NCBI RefSeq assembly: GCF_001718195.1
Contig: NZ_MCNV01000003.1
Location: 186,001 to 250,000 of the forward strand
Length of the DNA stretch: 64,000 bases
Source of the DNA: Paraburkholderia nodosa
GTDB lineage: Bacteria > Pseudomonadota > Gammaproteobacteria > Burkholderiales > Burkholderiaceae
Direction of reading: 5' to 3'
The notes under the pieces were generated by a model. The model did no database searches, had not been told where the DNA came from, and saw nothing but the letters and a program-made list of their open reading frames with translations. The translations under genes were made by a program, and so were the position numbers. How positions within the stretch are numbered: the first letter of the stretch is position 1; each line of letters begins with the position of its first letter. Shown here piece after piece: positions 17,860-27,699 of the stretch.

Positions 17860-18167
17860 GGCGTATCCTCTTTGCAGTGGTTCCGAAGGCGCTTATGCGG
17901 TGGGCAAGCCCGCCACAATCGCGCCCCGGCTCGACGGAACCGCACCAGAAAAACTCGAGCGGCGCTGTCGATCCGGGTGAAACCATTTTGGTATGAAGAT
18001 CGCCGTGGGGTCCCGCGACGTTACTCAACGTTTCATTTACTGACGAATTCATAACATCTGGCCCCTGGATGTAACGATGCGCTGGCAGGCGCTGCCGCGA
18101 GCCCGCCATCGCTTATGATGCTCACCCTTCGCGCGCTAGCCGCACGCCTTTCGAATTTGAATCCGCC
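17860..18167. other. Gene-free divergent region
   Basis: 308 bp between the exported protein (minus) and the S4 protein (plus). It must hold both promoters. TTATGATG near 18113 is a possible -10 region for the S4 gene. I see no gene, repeat or strong structure in it. Confidence 0.5.
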
Positions 18168-18389
18168 ATGCCCAATCTCGATTTCACGCTGACCGGCGAC
18201 TACGTCGAACTGCACAACCTCCTGAAGATCACCGGACTCGCCGACAGCGGCGGCTCGGCCAAGCAGATCGTCGCCTCGGGCGCGGTGAAGGTGGACGGCG
18301 AAGTCGAGCTGCGCAAGACGTGCAAGATCCGCGCGGGCCAGGCCGTGCTGCTCGGCGACACCCGCATTGCCATCAAGGCGAGCGAGTGA
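18168..18389 (+). CDS. RNA-binding S4 domain protein (YbcJ-like)
   Basis: A 73-residue protein that is essentially one S4 fold: VELHNLLKITGLADSGGSAKQIVASGAVKVDGEVELRKTCKIRAGQAV. This is the YbcJ/YaaA-type S4 protein. Members bind RNA and are suspected to act on ribosomes, but the substrate is unknown. It stands alone, upstream of the MATE transporter in the same direction, about 145 bp apart. Confidence 0.88.
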   Translation: MPNLDFTLTGDYVELHNLLKITGLADSGGSAKQIVASGAVKVDGEVELRKTCKIRAGQAVLLGDTRIAIKASE

Positions 18390-18534
18390 ACCCCGCCGGA
18401 ACTTGCCCGCAGGCGCCGGCTATGCACCAGATTTGAGCATCTGGATCGACAAGGTCGCTGTCTCGCAATAAGCTTTCAGTTTTGACAGACGAACCCTGCC
18501 GCGCGGCGCGCTTATCTCGCGCCGCTTGTTTTTC

Positions 18535-19944
18535 ATGACTCGAACTACGCTTTCCCGCCGCGCCGTTGCCGCGCCGCCCACGCTGCGCCGCCATGCCGCC
18601 GACACCGCCCGCCTCGCCGGGCCGCTCGCAATCGCCCAACTCTCGCAGATGGCGATGAGCGTGACCGACACGGTGCTGCTCGGCTCGCTCGGCGCCGACG
18701 CGCTCGCCGCGGGCGGCCTCGGCGCCAACCTGTTCTTCGTGGTGGTCACCGTGCTGCAGGGCGTGCTGACCTCGGTGAGCGTGAGCGTCGCGCAGGCGCG
18801 CGGCGCCGACAACGAAAGCCACGTACCGCACATCTACTGGACCGGTTTCGCGCTGTCCCTGCTGCTTTCCGTGCCGGCGTTCGCGTTGCTCTCGTTCGCC
18901 GAGCCGATCCTGCGCGCCCTCGGAGAGCCGACGCTGCTCGCGCATCACATCGGCGAATACACGGCCGTGCTGCGCTGGGGCGCGCCCGCCAGCCTCATCG
19001 GCGTGGGGCTCATGCGCTCGTTCCTGCCCGCCATCGGCGCGGCGCGGCGCCTCCTGTGGGTGTCGGTTGCGTGCGTGTTCATCAACGGCTTTCTCAACTT
19101 CGGCCTGATCCACGGTGCCTGGGGCCTGCCGCGCCTCGGCTTTCTCGGCTCGGCGGTAGCGACGACCATCACCGTGTGGCTCACCGCGTTCGTGCTGATG
19201 GCGCTGCTGCACCTGCGGCCTTCGCACCAGCGTTTCGTCGTCGCGCGCCGACCGACGGCGCCGCTGATGGGCGAACTCTTCACGATCGGCTGGCCGGTCG
19301 CGATCACCTATGCGGTCGAAGCGACGCTCTTTCTCGCCACCGGCCTGCTCGCCGGCCTGCTCGGCGAGACGCCGCTGGCGGCGCACCAGATCGCCCTGAA
19401 CGTGGCCTCTGTCACGTTCATGGTGCCGCTCGCGATCGGCCAGGCGGCCAACGTGCGCGTGGGTTACTGGTCTGGCGCGGGTGTGCCGAGCGCGGCACGC
19501 CATGCGGGCTTCGTCGCGCTCGGGCTCGGCGTCGGCTTCATGTCGCTCTCGGCGCTCGTGATGGTGCTGGCGCCGCACTGGATCGTCGGGCTCTACCTGC
19601 ATCTCGACGACCCGGCCAACGCGCACACGGTTTCGCTCGCCGCCACGCTTCTCGGCGTCGCGGCCATCTTCCAGATCGTCGACGGCGCGCAGACCGTGGG
19701 TTCGGGCTGCCTGCGCGGCCTGAAGGACACGCGCGTGCCGATGCTCGCGGCCACGCTTGGTTACTGGGGGATCGGCTTTCCGCTGGGCTACGCGCTGGCG
19801 TTTTACTTCGGCCTCGGCGCGCTCGGGCTCTGGTGGGGGCTGGCGGCCGGGCTCACCACCGTCGCCGTGCTCATGACATGGCGCTTTCACCGGATGAGCC
19901 TGCGCTCGCAGGCTCACGCCGCCGCGGCGGGCCGCGCGGGTTGA
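18535..19944 (+). CDS. MATE family multidrug efflux transporter
   Basis: A 469-residue NorM-type transporter with 12 predicted spans in two repeated halves. AGPLAIAQLSQMAMSVTDTVLLGSLGADALAAGGLG is the typical first-helix region, and IGWPVAITYAVEATLFLATGLLAGLLGETPLAAHQIALN is the equivalent in the second half. It probably exports cationic compounds in exchange for Na+ or H+. ATG at 18535 is chosen over a TTG three codons earlier; no strong ribosome binding site decides it. Confidence 0.92.
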   Translation: MTRTTLSRRAVAAPPTLRRHAADTARLAGPLAIAQLSQMAMSVTDTVLLGSLGADALAAGGLGANLFFVVVTVLQGVLTSVSVSVAQARGADNESHVPHIYWTGFALSLLLSVPAFALLSFAEPILRALGEPTLLAHHIGEYTAVLRWGAPASLIGVGLMRSFLPAIGAARRLLWVSVACVFINGFLNFGLIHGAWGLPRLGFLGSAVATTITVWLTAFVLMALLHLRPSHQRFVVARRPTAPLMGELFTIGWPVAITYAVEATLFLATGLLAGLLGETPLAAHQIALNVASVTFMVPLAIGQAANVRVGYWSGAGVPSAARHAGFVALGLGVGFMSLSALVMVLAPHWIVGLYLHLDDPANAHTVSLAATLLGVAAIFQIVDGAQTVGSGCLRGLKDTRVPMLAATLGYWGIGFPLGYALAFYFGLGALGLWWGLAAGLTTVAVLMTWRFHRMSLRSQAHAAAAGRAG

Positions 19945-20196
19945 AGCGCGGGTTGAAGCGTTTACTTAACCGACCGGGCCGCACCGGCTCGACCGGTTAA
20001 AATACGCGCCAGGCGCCGCAAGCGGCGTCCGTCCCACGAGGGCAAGAACAGTACGCTGCATGGGACTGGACCGGGCGCTAAAGCGCCAACGCCAGTCGAC
20101 ACAGGAGACAGCCGCGCCCCGCGAGCGCCGCCGGCCACCCCGGCACCGCTTGCCGTGCGCCAACGCACAACGAACGCATTCACGGACCGCCCCTTC

Positions 20197-21159
20197 ATGC
20201 TCGCCCCGATTACCCGACTCTTCCCGCTCTGGGCCGTCCTCGTTTCCCTGCTGGCCTACTTCGATCCGGGCCTCGTCGCGCCGATCGCGCCGCACGTCAC
20301 GACGCTCCTGATGATCATCATGCTGGCGATGGGCGTCACGCTCTCGTTCGCCGACTTCCAGCGCGTCTTCACGCGGCCCGCGCCGGTCGCCGCGGGCATC
20401 TTCCTGCACTACCTCGTCATGCCGCTCGCCGCATGGGCGATCGCCAAAGTGCTGCACATGCCGCCCGACCTCACGGCGGGCATGGTGCTCGTGGGCAGCG
20501 TGGCGAGCGGCACGGCGTCGAACGTGATGATCTATCTCGCGCGCGGCGACGTCGCGCTTTCGGTGACGATCAGCGCGCTCTCCACCCTGGTCGGCGTATT
20601 CGCGACGCCGCTGCTGACCCGTCTTTACGTCGATGCCTCGATCGTCGTCGACGTGCACGGCATGCTCATGAGCATCCTGCAGATCGTCGGCCTGCCGATC
20701 GCCATCGGCCTCATCGTGAACCGCCTTGCGGGCTCGCTCGTGCGCCGCGTCGAGCCGGTCCTGCCGCTCGTCTCCATGGTGTCGATCCTCGCGATCATCG
20801 CCGCCGTAGTAGGCGGCACGCATGCGAGCATCGCCACGGTCGGTCCGCTCGTCGCGCTCGGCGTGGTGCTGCACAACGGCATCGGCCTGCTCGGCGGCTA
20901 CTGGGGCGGCCGCCTGCTCGGCTTCGACGAATCGGTGTGCCGCACGCTGGCCATCGAAGTGGGCATGCAGAACTCGGGTCTCGCCGCGACGCTCGGCAAG
21001 CTCTACTTCTCGCCGCTCGCCGCCCTGCCCGGCGCGCTTTTCTCGGTATGGCACAACCTCTCGGGCTCGGTGCTCGCCGGCTACTGGGCCGGCAAGCCGG
21101 CGCGCGGCAGCACGCGCGATGCGCAAGGCGCTGAGAACGCGTCGACCGCGCGCGTTTGA
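20197..21159 (+). CDS. BASS family transporter (bile acid:sodium symporter-like, PanS-type)
   Basis: A 320-residue protein with about ten hydrophobic segments. [58 protein letters not shown] and [21 protein letters not shown] match the BASS/YfeH branch. The nearest characterised relatives move organic anions such as ketopantoate with Na+; the substrate here is unknown. Start 20197 (ATG) fits the usual N-terminus; a GTG 14 codons earlier is possible. TAAAAT near 19998 may belong to its promoter. Confidence 0.88.
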   Translation: MLAPITRLFPLWAVLVSLLAYFDPGLVAPIAPHVTTLLMIIMLAMGVTLSFADFQRVFTRPAPVAAGIFLHYLVMPLAAWAIAKVLHMPPDLTAGMVLVGSVASGTASNVMIYLARGDVALSVTISALSTLVGVFATPLLTRLYVDASIVVDVHGMLMSILQIVGLPIAIGLIVNRLAGSLVRRVEPVLPLVSMVSILAIIAAVVGGTHASIATVGPLVALGVVLHNGIGLLGGYWGGRLLGFDESVCRTLAIEVGMQNSGLAATLGKLYFSPLAALPGALFSVWHNLSGSVLAGYWAGKPARGSTRDAQGAENASTARV

Positions 21160-21372
21160 TCAACCGCAGACCTTTCCGGCCGCGCGCAATCGTCAGTTGC
21201 TTGCGGCCCGGAAATTGCATACGCAGCGTGTCCGCCGCCGCAAGCCCGGCGGGCCGCTTCCCGTAGAATCTTCGCGAAGCCGTGCAATGAAAACGAACCA
21301 TCATGCGGCGCGCCGCCATGGAGAATCCGTTTGCCCGCGCATCCCGCCCGATCCGAAACCGTTACGCAGCGC

Positions 21373-23019
21373 ATGACCTTGCGGCACGCCTCGCTGCAAG
21401 CCCTGCCTGGAGCCCCACGGCGAGCCTGCTTCGCGCTCGTTTGCCTCGCGCTGATCGCCGGTTGCGCGACGCGCCCGCCCGCCACCGACTACCCGCGCGA
21501 GACGAGCGCGGCGCTGCCGGCACAGCAAGCCAGCGCCACGCCGCTCGGCGCCGCGCTCGCCGCCCCCCTTGCCGCTCACCCCGACGAATCGGGCTTTCGC
21601 CTGCTCGCCACCGGCACCGACTCGCTGCAGATGCGCGTCGCGCTTGCGCGCGCGGCGACGAAAACGCTCGACATGCAGTACTACATCGCCAACGAGGACA
21701 CCACCGGCAAGCTGCTGCTCGGGTCGGCGCTCTATGCGGCCGATCGCGGCGTACGCGTGCGCATGCTGGTCGACGACCTGAATTTTCACGACATCGACCG
21801 CCTGATGGCCGCGCTCAACAGCCATCCGAACATCCAGATCCGCGTGTTCAATCCGTACGGCAGCACGAGCGAATCGATGTACCTGCGCACGCGCAACTTC
21901 TTCACGAACGTCGACCAGTTCACGCGCCGCATGCACAACAAGGCGACGATCGTCGACAACGAAATGGCGATCGTCGGCGGCCGCAATCTCGGCGACGAGT
22001 ACTTCAACGCGAGCCCGACGATCGACTTCCGCGACCTCGACGTGCTCACGGCGGGCCCGGTCGCGCAAAGCGTCTCGGCAAGCTTCGACGAGTACTGGAA
22101 CAGCTCGATCTCCTACCCCCTGCGCGTGCTCAATCATCAGCAGTTCGACGCACACGATCTCGACGCCGCACGCGACGACCTGCGCCGCCACTGGCACGAG
22201 AGCGCCGAACCCTACAACGCCAAGCCGCTCAACGCCACGCCGCTCGCGCAGCAGATCGCGGGCAACACGCTCGGGCTCGTCTGGGCGAAATGGGCGTTCG
22301 TGGCCGACTCGCCCGGCAAGATCGCGGGTGCCGACAAAGGCGAGCTGGGCGACGCCATGCGCGCGCTGCTCGATCGTATCCATCAGGCGCACAGCAGCGT
22401 GCTGGTGTTCTCGCCGTACTTCGTGCCGCACGACACGGGCGTGCAAACTATCCGCGCGCTCACCTCGCATGGTGTGCGTGTGGCGATCCTCACCAATTCG
22501 CTCGCCGCCACCGACGCCGTGGCGGTGCAGGCCGGCTACAGCCCCTACCGCGTGCCGCTGCTCGAGGCCGGCGTCGAGCTCTACGAGTTCAAGCCGCAGC
22601 AGGAGGAGCACGACGACGAGCAGCGCTTCGGCGTGGTCGGTTCGCGCTCGCGCGCGAGCCTGCACGCCAAGGCTTACGTGATTGACGACAGCACGCTCGT
22701 GATCGGCTCGCTCAATCTCGATCCGCGCTCGGCACGCCTGAACACCGAGCTTGCGCTCACCATCGAGAGTCCGCCGATCGCGCATGAAGTCGCCGACCTG
22801 TTCAAGCGTGCGACCTCGCCGCAGGTGAGCTACCGCGTGACGCTCGCGACGCCCGAACAACTGGCGCTGCTCAAAGGCACGACGGTCAACTCGGCGCTCG
22901 TCTGGACCGACGAGGAGAACGGCATGATCCGCACCTACAACCTCGACCCTGGTGCGGGTTTCTACAGAAATGTCCTAACCGGGCTATTCTTGCTGTTGCC
23001 GGTCGATAGCCAGCTTTGA
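21373..23019 (+). CDS. Phospholipase D family lipoprotein, cardiolipin synthase C-like
   Basis: A 548-residue protein with two HKD motifs: HNKATIVDNEMAIVGGRN and HAKAYVIDDSTLVIGSLNLD, the hallmark of the PLD superfamily. The order and the NPYGSTSESMYLRTRNFFTNVDQFTRRMHNKATIVD segment match ClsC (YmdC), which makes cardiolipin from phosphatidylglycerol and phosphatidylethanolamine. The N-terminus has a signal and lipobox LIAGC (Cys31), so it is an exported lipoprotein. ATG at 21373 is chosen; a TTG at 21331 would lengthen the signal region. Confidence 0.88.
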   Translation: MTLRHASLQALPGAPRRACFALVCLALIAGCATRPPATDYPRETSAALPAQQASATPLGAALAAPLAAHPDESGFRLLATGTDSLQMRVALARAATKTLDMQYYIANEDTTGKLLLGSALYAADRGVRVRMLVDDLNFHDIDRLMAALNSHPNIQIRVFNPYGSTSESMYLRTRNFFTNVDQFTRRMHNKATIVDNEMAIVGGRNLGDEYFNASPTIDFRDLDVLTAGPVAQSVSASFDEYWNSSISYPLRVLNHQQFDAHDLDAARDDLRRHWHESAEPYNAKPLNATPLAQQIAGNTLGLVWAKWAFVADSPGKIAGADKGELGDAMRALLDRIHQAHSSVLVFSPYFVPHDTGVQTIRALTSHGVRVAILTNSLAATDAVAVQAGYSPYRVPLLEAGVELYEFKPQQEEHDDEQRFGVVGSRSRASLHAKAYVIDDSTLVIGSLNLDPRSARLNTELALTIESPPIAHEVADLFKRATSPQVSYRVTLATPEQLALLKGTTVNSALVWTDEENGMIRTYNLDPGAGFYRNVLTGLFLLLPVDSQL

Positions 23020-23120
23020 AGCGGCTTTGAGCGCACGTCGCTATCGGGCGAGCAAAACGTAGAACGCTTGACTCGCAAGCCGCGCGAGCGAAGGCGCCGC
23101 CTCAATCACCGGAGGATCAA

Positions 23121-24530
23121 ATGACCGCAAGCAACGAAAGCGTCCGCATGGAGCGCGACACGTTCGGCGAGATCGCCGTGCCCGCCCAGCAGCTTTGGGG
23201 CGCGCAGACGCAGCGATCGCTGCAGAACTTCCGCATCTCCACCGAAAAGCAGTCGCCGGAACTCATCACCGCGCTAGCGACGATCAAGCGCGCTGCAGCC
23301 GAAGTGAATCTCTCGCTAGGCGTGCTCGACGAGACCAGGGCGCACGCGATCATGCAGGCCGCCGACGAGATCATCGCGGGAAAGCATCCGGGCGAATTCC
23401 CGCTTGCGGTCTGGCAAACAGGCTCCGGCACGCAAACCAACATGAATCTCAACGAGGTGATCGCGAACCGCGCGAGCGAGATTCTGGGCGGCGAGCGCGG
23501 CGAGGCGCGCAAGGTGCATCCGAACGACGACGTCAACCGCGGCCAGTCGTCCAACGACGTGTTCCCGACCGCGATGCACGTGGCCGCCGCCTACGGCATC
23601 GTCAAGCATCTGCTGCCGGCGCTCAAGACGCTGCGCAATACGCTCGATGCGAAGGCGAAGGCCTTTGCCGACATCGTGAAGATCGGCCGCACGCACCTGC
23701 AGGACGCCACGCCGCTCACGCTCGGCCAGGAGTTCTCGGGCTATGTTGCGCAGCTCGATCACGGCATCAAGCACGTGGAATCTTCGTTGCCCCATCTGTA
23801 TGAACTCGCGCAGGGCGGCACGGCCGTAGGCACGGGCCTGAACGCGCATCCGCAGTTCGCGCACAAGGTGGCGGAAAGCATTGCGAAGCTGACGGGCGTG
23901 CCCTTCGTCACCGCGCCCAACAAGTTCGAGGTGATGGCCGCCGCAGACGCGCTCGTGTTCGCGCACGGCGCGCTCAAGACCGTGGCGGCGAGCCTCATGA
24001 AGATCGCCAACGACATTCGCTGGCTCGCGAGCGGTCCGCGCTGCGGCCTGGGCGAGCTGTCGATTCCCGAAAACGAGCCGGGCAGCTCGATCATGCCGGG
24101 CAAGGTGAACCCTACGCAGTCGGAAGCCGTGACAATGCTCTGCTGCCAGGTGTTCGGCAACGACGTTGCCGTGAACATGGGAGGCGCGAGCGGCAACTTC
24201 GAGCTGAACGTGTTCCGCCCGATGATCGCGCACAACGTGCTGCAGTCCATCCGCATGCTCGCCGACGGTGCGCTCAGCTTCAACGATCACTGCGCGGTGG
24301 GGATCGAGCCGAACCGCTCGCGCATCGACACGCTGCTCAACGAATCGCTCATGCTCGTGACGGCGCTCAATCCGCACATCGGCTACGACAAGGCCGCGCA
24401 GATCGCCAAGAAGGCGCACAAGGAAGGCACCACGCTCAAGGCCGCCGCGCTCGCGCTGGGACACGTGACCGAGCAGCAGTTCGACGAATGGGTGAAGCCC
24501 GGCGAGATGGTCGGCAACGCGAAGAAATAA
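23121..24530 (+). CDS. fumC: Class II fumarate hydratase FumC
   Basis: Interconverts fumarate and malate in the TCA cycle without an iron-sulfur cluster. The 469-residue product shows the [14 protein letters not shown] region, [20 protein letters not shown] and the superfamily signature [13 protein letters not shown], including the mobile catalytic Ser loop. GGAGGA lies 6 bp before the ATG. It is monocistronic, with a strong terminator downstream. Confidence 0.97.
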   Translation: MTASNESVRMERDTFGEIAVPAQQLWGAQTQRSLQNFRISTEKQSPELITALATIKRAAAEVNLSLGVLDETRAHAIMQAADEIIAGKHPGEFPLAVWQTGSGTQTNMNLNEVIANRASEILGGERGEARKVHPNDDVNRGQSSNDVFPTAMHVAAAYGIVKHLLPALKTLRNTLDAKAKAFADIVKIGRTHLQDATPLTLGQEFSGYVAQLDHGIKHVESSLPHLYELAQGGTAVGTGLNAHPQFAHKVAESIAKLTGVPFVTAPNKFEVMAAADALVFAHGALKTVAASLMKIANDIRWLASGPRCGLGELSIPENEPGSSIMPGKVNPTQSEAVTMLCCQVFGNDVAVNMGGASGNFELNVFRPMIAHNVLQSIRMLADGALSFNDHCAVGIEPNRSRIDTLLNESLMLVTALNPHIGYDKAAQIAKKAHKEGTTLKAAALALGHVTEQQFDEWVKPGEMVGNAKK

Positions 24531-24553
24531 GGTCTATTTGCAGGGCTGAAATG

Positions 24554-24595
24554 CAAAACGGGCGGCGTGGTTCAAACCCTCGCCGCCCGTTTTTT
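24554..24595. terminator. Bidirectional terminator between fumC and the thioesterase gene
   Basis: AAAACGGGCGGCG and CGCCGCCCGTTTTTT make a 13-bp stem with T runs on both sides, so it can stop both convergent transcripts. Confidence 0.85.
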
Positions 24596-24633
24596 CATGC
24601 TGGCGCAACAGCGTGCCTGCGTGTCGACCCTGC

Positions 24634-25152
24634 TTAAACCTGCCCTTTCGCCACTTCCTCGGGCTTGAGTTCGACGATCGCGTCGAGCGCTTCCTTCACG
24701 TCGAGCGCGTACTTCGCGAGGCGCTTCTGCTCGTCCGTTTCCGGCACGTACGTGGGCACGGGAATCGGATTGCCGTTTTCGTCGACGGCCACGAACACGA
24801 TCAGGCAGTCCGTGGTGAGCCGTAGCTGGCCGCTCTTCGGATCGCCGGCATGCACGGTGATGTGAATATGCATCGACGTGCGGCCCGTGGCGACCACGCG
24901 CGCGCGCAGCTCGACCATGTTGCCGACGAGAATCGGCCGTCGAAAGCGGATATTGCCCACGCTCACCGTGACGCAATAGCGGCCGGACCAGACCGCGGCG
25001 CACGCATAAGCCGTCTCGTCGATCCACTTCATCAGCGCACCGCCGTGCACTTTGCCGCCGAAGTTCACCGAAGTCGGCTCGGCGAGGAACCGGAACGTCG
25101 TTTCCGAACGGTCCAGCGGCTGGGTAGGCGTCTTCATCTCGGCTTGGCTCAT
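24634..25152 (-). CDS. Acyl-CoA thioesterase, hotdog fold (YciA/BACH type)
   Basis: A 172-residue hotdog thioesterase that hydrolyses acyl-CoA to fatty acid and CoA. The VNFGGKVHGGALMKWIDETAYACAA segment carries the conserved Asn/His/Asp region, and NMVELRARVVATGRTSMHIHITVHA follows, as in YciA-like enzymes. ATG at 25152 is plausible; an ATG five codons in (25137) is an alternative. It is convergent with fumC and probably monocistronic. Confidence 0.9.
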   Translation of the reverse strand: MSQAEMKTPTQPLDRSETTFRFLAEPTSVNFGGKVHGGALMKWIDETAYACAAVWSGRYCVTVSVGNIRFRRPILVGNMVELRARVVATGRTSMHIHITVHAGDPKSGQLRLTTDCLIVFVAVDENGNPIPVPTYVPETDEQKRLAKYALDVKEALDAIVELKPEEVAKGQV

Positions 25153-25263
25153 GGCGAAAAGCCGCGTACGGCGGCTCGTATGGTGGGGTAAGGAGGCGTT
25201 GATTATACGAGTGCAATAAGACAGAGAGTCGCAGCCGCCTGCCAAACGCCATCGGCGGTGTTT

Positions 25264-26289
25264 CTAGCTCGCCGCGAATCGCGCCCGATAGTCGAGGGGC
25301 AGCACGCCGTAGGACCTTTCGAACGCGCGCCGCAGATTCTGCTCGGTGCCGAAACCGCAGTCGGCCGCAATGCGCTTGAGCGGGCGGCGCGACTGCACGA
25401 GCGCGTGGGCGGCGGCCTCCACGCGCATCGCCGCGACCATGCGCGCAGGCGTGCGCCCCACTGCGTCGACATATCGGCGCGCGAACGTGCGCGGGCTCAT
25501 GCGCGCTTCTTCGGCCAGACGCTCGACGCTCAGCTCGCCGTGCAGGTTGGCGGCCATCCAGCCGTGCAGCGCGTCGAACTCCGCGCCCGCGCTGACCTGG
25601 GCCGCGAGTGCCTCGCTGAACTGCGACTGGCCGCCGGGCCGCTTCATGAACACGACGAGGCGGCGCGCCGCCTGCATCGCGACCGCATGGCCGCAGTCCT
25701 CCTCGATCAGCGCGAGCGCGAGATCGATGCCCGCCGTCACGCCCGCCGACGTCCACACCACGCGGCCGTCGCGCTCGTCGCGGATAAAGATCGGCTCGGG
25801 ATCGACTTCGATACGGGGAAAACGGCGCGCGAGCTGCGCCGCGTTGCGCCAGTGCGTGGCCGCGCGGCGGCCGTCGAGCAGCCCCGCTGCCGCGAGATAG
25901 AACGCCCCCGTGCAGACCGACGCGACGCGGCGCGCGTGCGGCGCGGCCGCTGCGATCCAGGCGACGAGTTCGGGTTGCAGCGCGGTGGTGTCGTCGATGG
26001 GGACGCCGGGGACGATCAGCGTGTCGATCGTGGCAGGGTCGAGCGTGTCGAGCCGCTCGGTGACGATGGGCATGCCCGCGAAGGTGGGCAGCACGCCGCC
26101 GGCGACCGAGGCGAGCGTCGTGCGGTAGGCGCAGGGATCGCCGCCGCGGATACCGCTCGCGACACGCATCGTCAGCTCGGCGCGCCAGAACGCCTCGACG
26201 GGACCGCAGGCGTCGAGCAGCACGAGCTCCGGCGCGACGGCGAACACGACATGGCGTGCGTGCGTTTGGGACGGCGGTTGAGACGGCAT
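25264..26289 (-). CDS. GlxA family transcriptional regulator (DJ-1/PfpI plus AraC HTH)
   Basis: A 341-residue regulator. Residues 12-190 form a class I glutamine amidotransferase-like (DJ-1/PfpI) sensing domain with SVCTGAFYLAAAGLLDGRRAATHW; the nucleophile-elbow Cys is present. Residues about 235-335 hold two AraC helix-turn-helix motifs (SVERLAEEARMSPRTFARRYV and LKRIAADCGFGTEQNLRRAFERSYG). Characterised relatives control carnitine, arginine or glycine betaine catabolism; no such genes are adjacent, so the target is unknown. Confidence 0.92.
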   Translation of the reverse strand: MPSQPPSQTHARHVVFAVAPELVLLDACGPVEAFWRAELTMRVASGIRGGDPCAYRTTLASVAGGVLPTFAGMPIVTERLDTLDPATIDTLIVPGVPIDDTTALQPELVAWIAAAAPHARRVASVCTGAFYLAAAGLLDGRRAATHWRNAAQLARRFPRIEVDPEPIFIRDERDGRVVWTSAGVTAGIDLALALIEEDCGHAVAMQAARRLVVFMKRPGGQSQFSEALAAQVSAGAEFDALHGWMAANLHGELSVERLAEEARMSPRTFARRYVDAVGRTPARMVAAMRVEAAAHALVQSRRPLKRIAADCGFGTEQNLRRAFERSYGVLPLDYRARFAAS

Positions 26290-26388
26290 GGCGGACTCGA
26301 TGTTGACGATGTGTCCGCATCATCGCACGCGCGCCTTTGGCAGTCAGGCCGAGGTAACATCAAAAACTGCCAGATGATGCCAGGCCGC

Positions 26389-26535
26389 TCACTTGTGGAA
26401 CGTGATGCCCTCGTCGATCGTGCCGTACATCGTGATGCCGCTGGCACCGCTCGACGACGGCGCGGAACCGCCTGCGCAGGCGGTGCACAAGGCGGCGAGC
26501 GCGGCGACGGCAAAAAGAGCGAGGAAGCGTTTCAT
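26389..26535 (-). CDS. Very small lipoprotein with a porin-like tail
   Basis: A 48-residue product with N-terminus MKRFLALFAVAALAALC, a signal peptide and a probable lipidated Cys20 (C-T-A-C; the -3 position is unusual). A short Ser/Gly linker and the tail GITMYGTIDEGITFHK follow. The tail resembles the first beta-strand of Burkholderiales porins (consensus like VTLYGVIDAGI). The start codon, signal and stop form a consistent small gene despite its size. The Shine-Dalgarno is weak (a GGCC-rich leader). I do not know its function. Confidence 0.65.
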   Translation of the reverse strand: MKRFLALFAVAALAALCTACAGGSAPSSSGASGITMYGTIDEGITFHK

Positions 26536-26750
26536 GAAAGGCCGGGCCGATTGCGTGAATGAACGATTTTAGCGCGGGGCTCTGGCGCACCGCAGTATGT
26601 ACCGCCGCAGGCAATGCCTCGACCTCACCGCGGGGATCTCGAGTGGTTGCAATCGACACTTCACCATAGACTGAAACGTCGAATGCGACAATTCGCTAAA
26701 GTCACGGTGTGGGCGGCGTCAGCCGCCATCGCAACCATGAAGGAGCCGCC

Positions 26751-27473
26751 ATGAACCTTCCCGCCACCGACGAGTCGAGCCACTTCCCGGGCCTCGCACG
26801 CGTTGCCGCACTCCTCGCCGATTCGGGCCGCGCCGCCATGCTGTGGGCGTTGATGGACGGCAGCGCGCGGCCCGCGGGCGAACTCACGATGATCGCGGGG
26901 CTGTCGCCTTCGGCGGCGAGCGGCCACCTCGCGCGCCTGACCGACGGCGGGCTCCTCGCGCTCGACGTGCGCGGCCGCCACCGCTACTACCGCATCGCCA
27001 ACCCCGAGATCGCTGCGGCGATCGAGGCGCTCATGAACGTCGCGCAGGTGTCCAACACCGTCGCCTCGCAACGCCCGGCGCCGCGCCCCGCGCGTACGGT
27101 GCCCCTCGAGATGCGCCATGCGCGCACCTGCTATGACCACATGGCCGGCGAAGTGGCCGTGCGGGTGTTCGAACGTCTCGTGGACGGCGGCCTGCTGGTG
27201 CGCGACGGCGACACCCTCGAAGCCACCCCCGAGGGCGCAACGCGTCTCGCGGCCTGGGGCGTGGACGTGGCGGCGCTGCGCGCGCGGCGGCGGCGCTTCG
27301 CCTGCACCTGCCTCGACTGGAGCGAGCGCAGGCCGCACCTGGGCGGCGCACTCGGCGCGGCGCTGCTCGATTCGTGGACGCAGGGCGGCTGGATCGAGCG
27401 CACGAGCCGCCCGCGCGTGTTGCGCATCACACCCAAGGGACAGCGCGAGTTCGACGCAATCGCCGGTGCCTGA
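26751..27473 (+). CDS. ArsR-type winged-helix transcriptional regulator
   Basis: A 240-residue protein. Its N-terminal 90 residues are an ArsR/SmtB winged helix (PAGELTMIAGLSPSAASGHLARLTDGGLLALDVRGRHRYYRI), and a longer C-terminal half has a second helical unit and FACTCLDWSERRPHLGGALGAALLD. The C-x-C (about residue 184) may be a sensing or metal site. The family is like the ArsR proteins annotated in Burkholderia as helix-turn-helix regulators with unknown ligand. AAGGAG stands 7 bp before the ATG, which decides the start. Confidence 0.88.
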   Translation: MNLPATDESSHFPGLARVAALLADSGRAAMLWALMDGSARPAGELTMIAGLSPSAASGHLARLTDGGLLALDVRGRHRYYRIANPEIAAAIEALMNVAQVSNTVASQRPAPRPARTVPLEMRHARTCYDHMAGEVAVRVFERLVDGGLLVRDGDTLEATPEGATRLAAWGVDVAALRARRRRFACTCLDWSERRPHLGGALGAALLDSWTQGGWIERTSRPRVLRITPKGQREFDAIAGA

Positions 27474-27525
27474 GACACCGGCTGCACGCGCGGAATTAGC
27501 TGACAATTACCGTACAACATCGCCG

Positions 27526-27557
27526 ATTTCGCGCGCAAAAATGCGCATTTCGCGCGC
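27526..27557. repeat. Two 11-bp direct repeats, 21 bp apart
   Basis: ATTTCGCGCGC occurs at 27526-27536 and again at 27547-27557, exactly two helical turns apart, in the 226-bp promoter region of the FecR-domain gene. This spacing suits cooperative binding of a regulator to one face of the DNA, but no regulator is identified. Confidence 0.5.
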
Positions 27558-27699
27558 GGTCACACGTTCTGTTACATCTGGTGCATAAGCCTTAACAAAT
27601 CCGTGAGCATGGAAACAAGCCCGCCGGATACAGTGCCCTGCATGGGATAGCGCTAAACGCTGCGGCAGCAAAGCGCCAAATCCCATCGACAGGAGAACA

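Noticed and set aside
18373..19917. A 514-residue minus-strand frame opposite the MATE gene
   Set aside because: Very high Arg, His and Glu content, no domain, and full overlap with a clear transporter gene.
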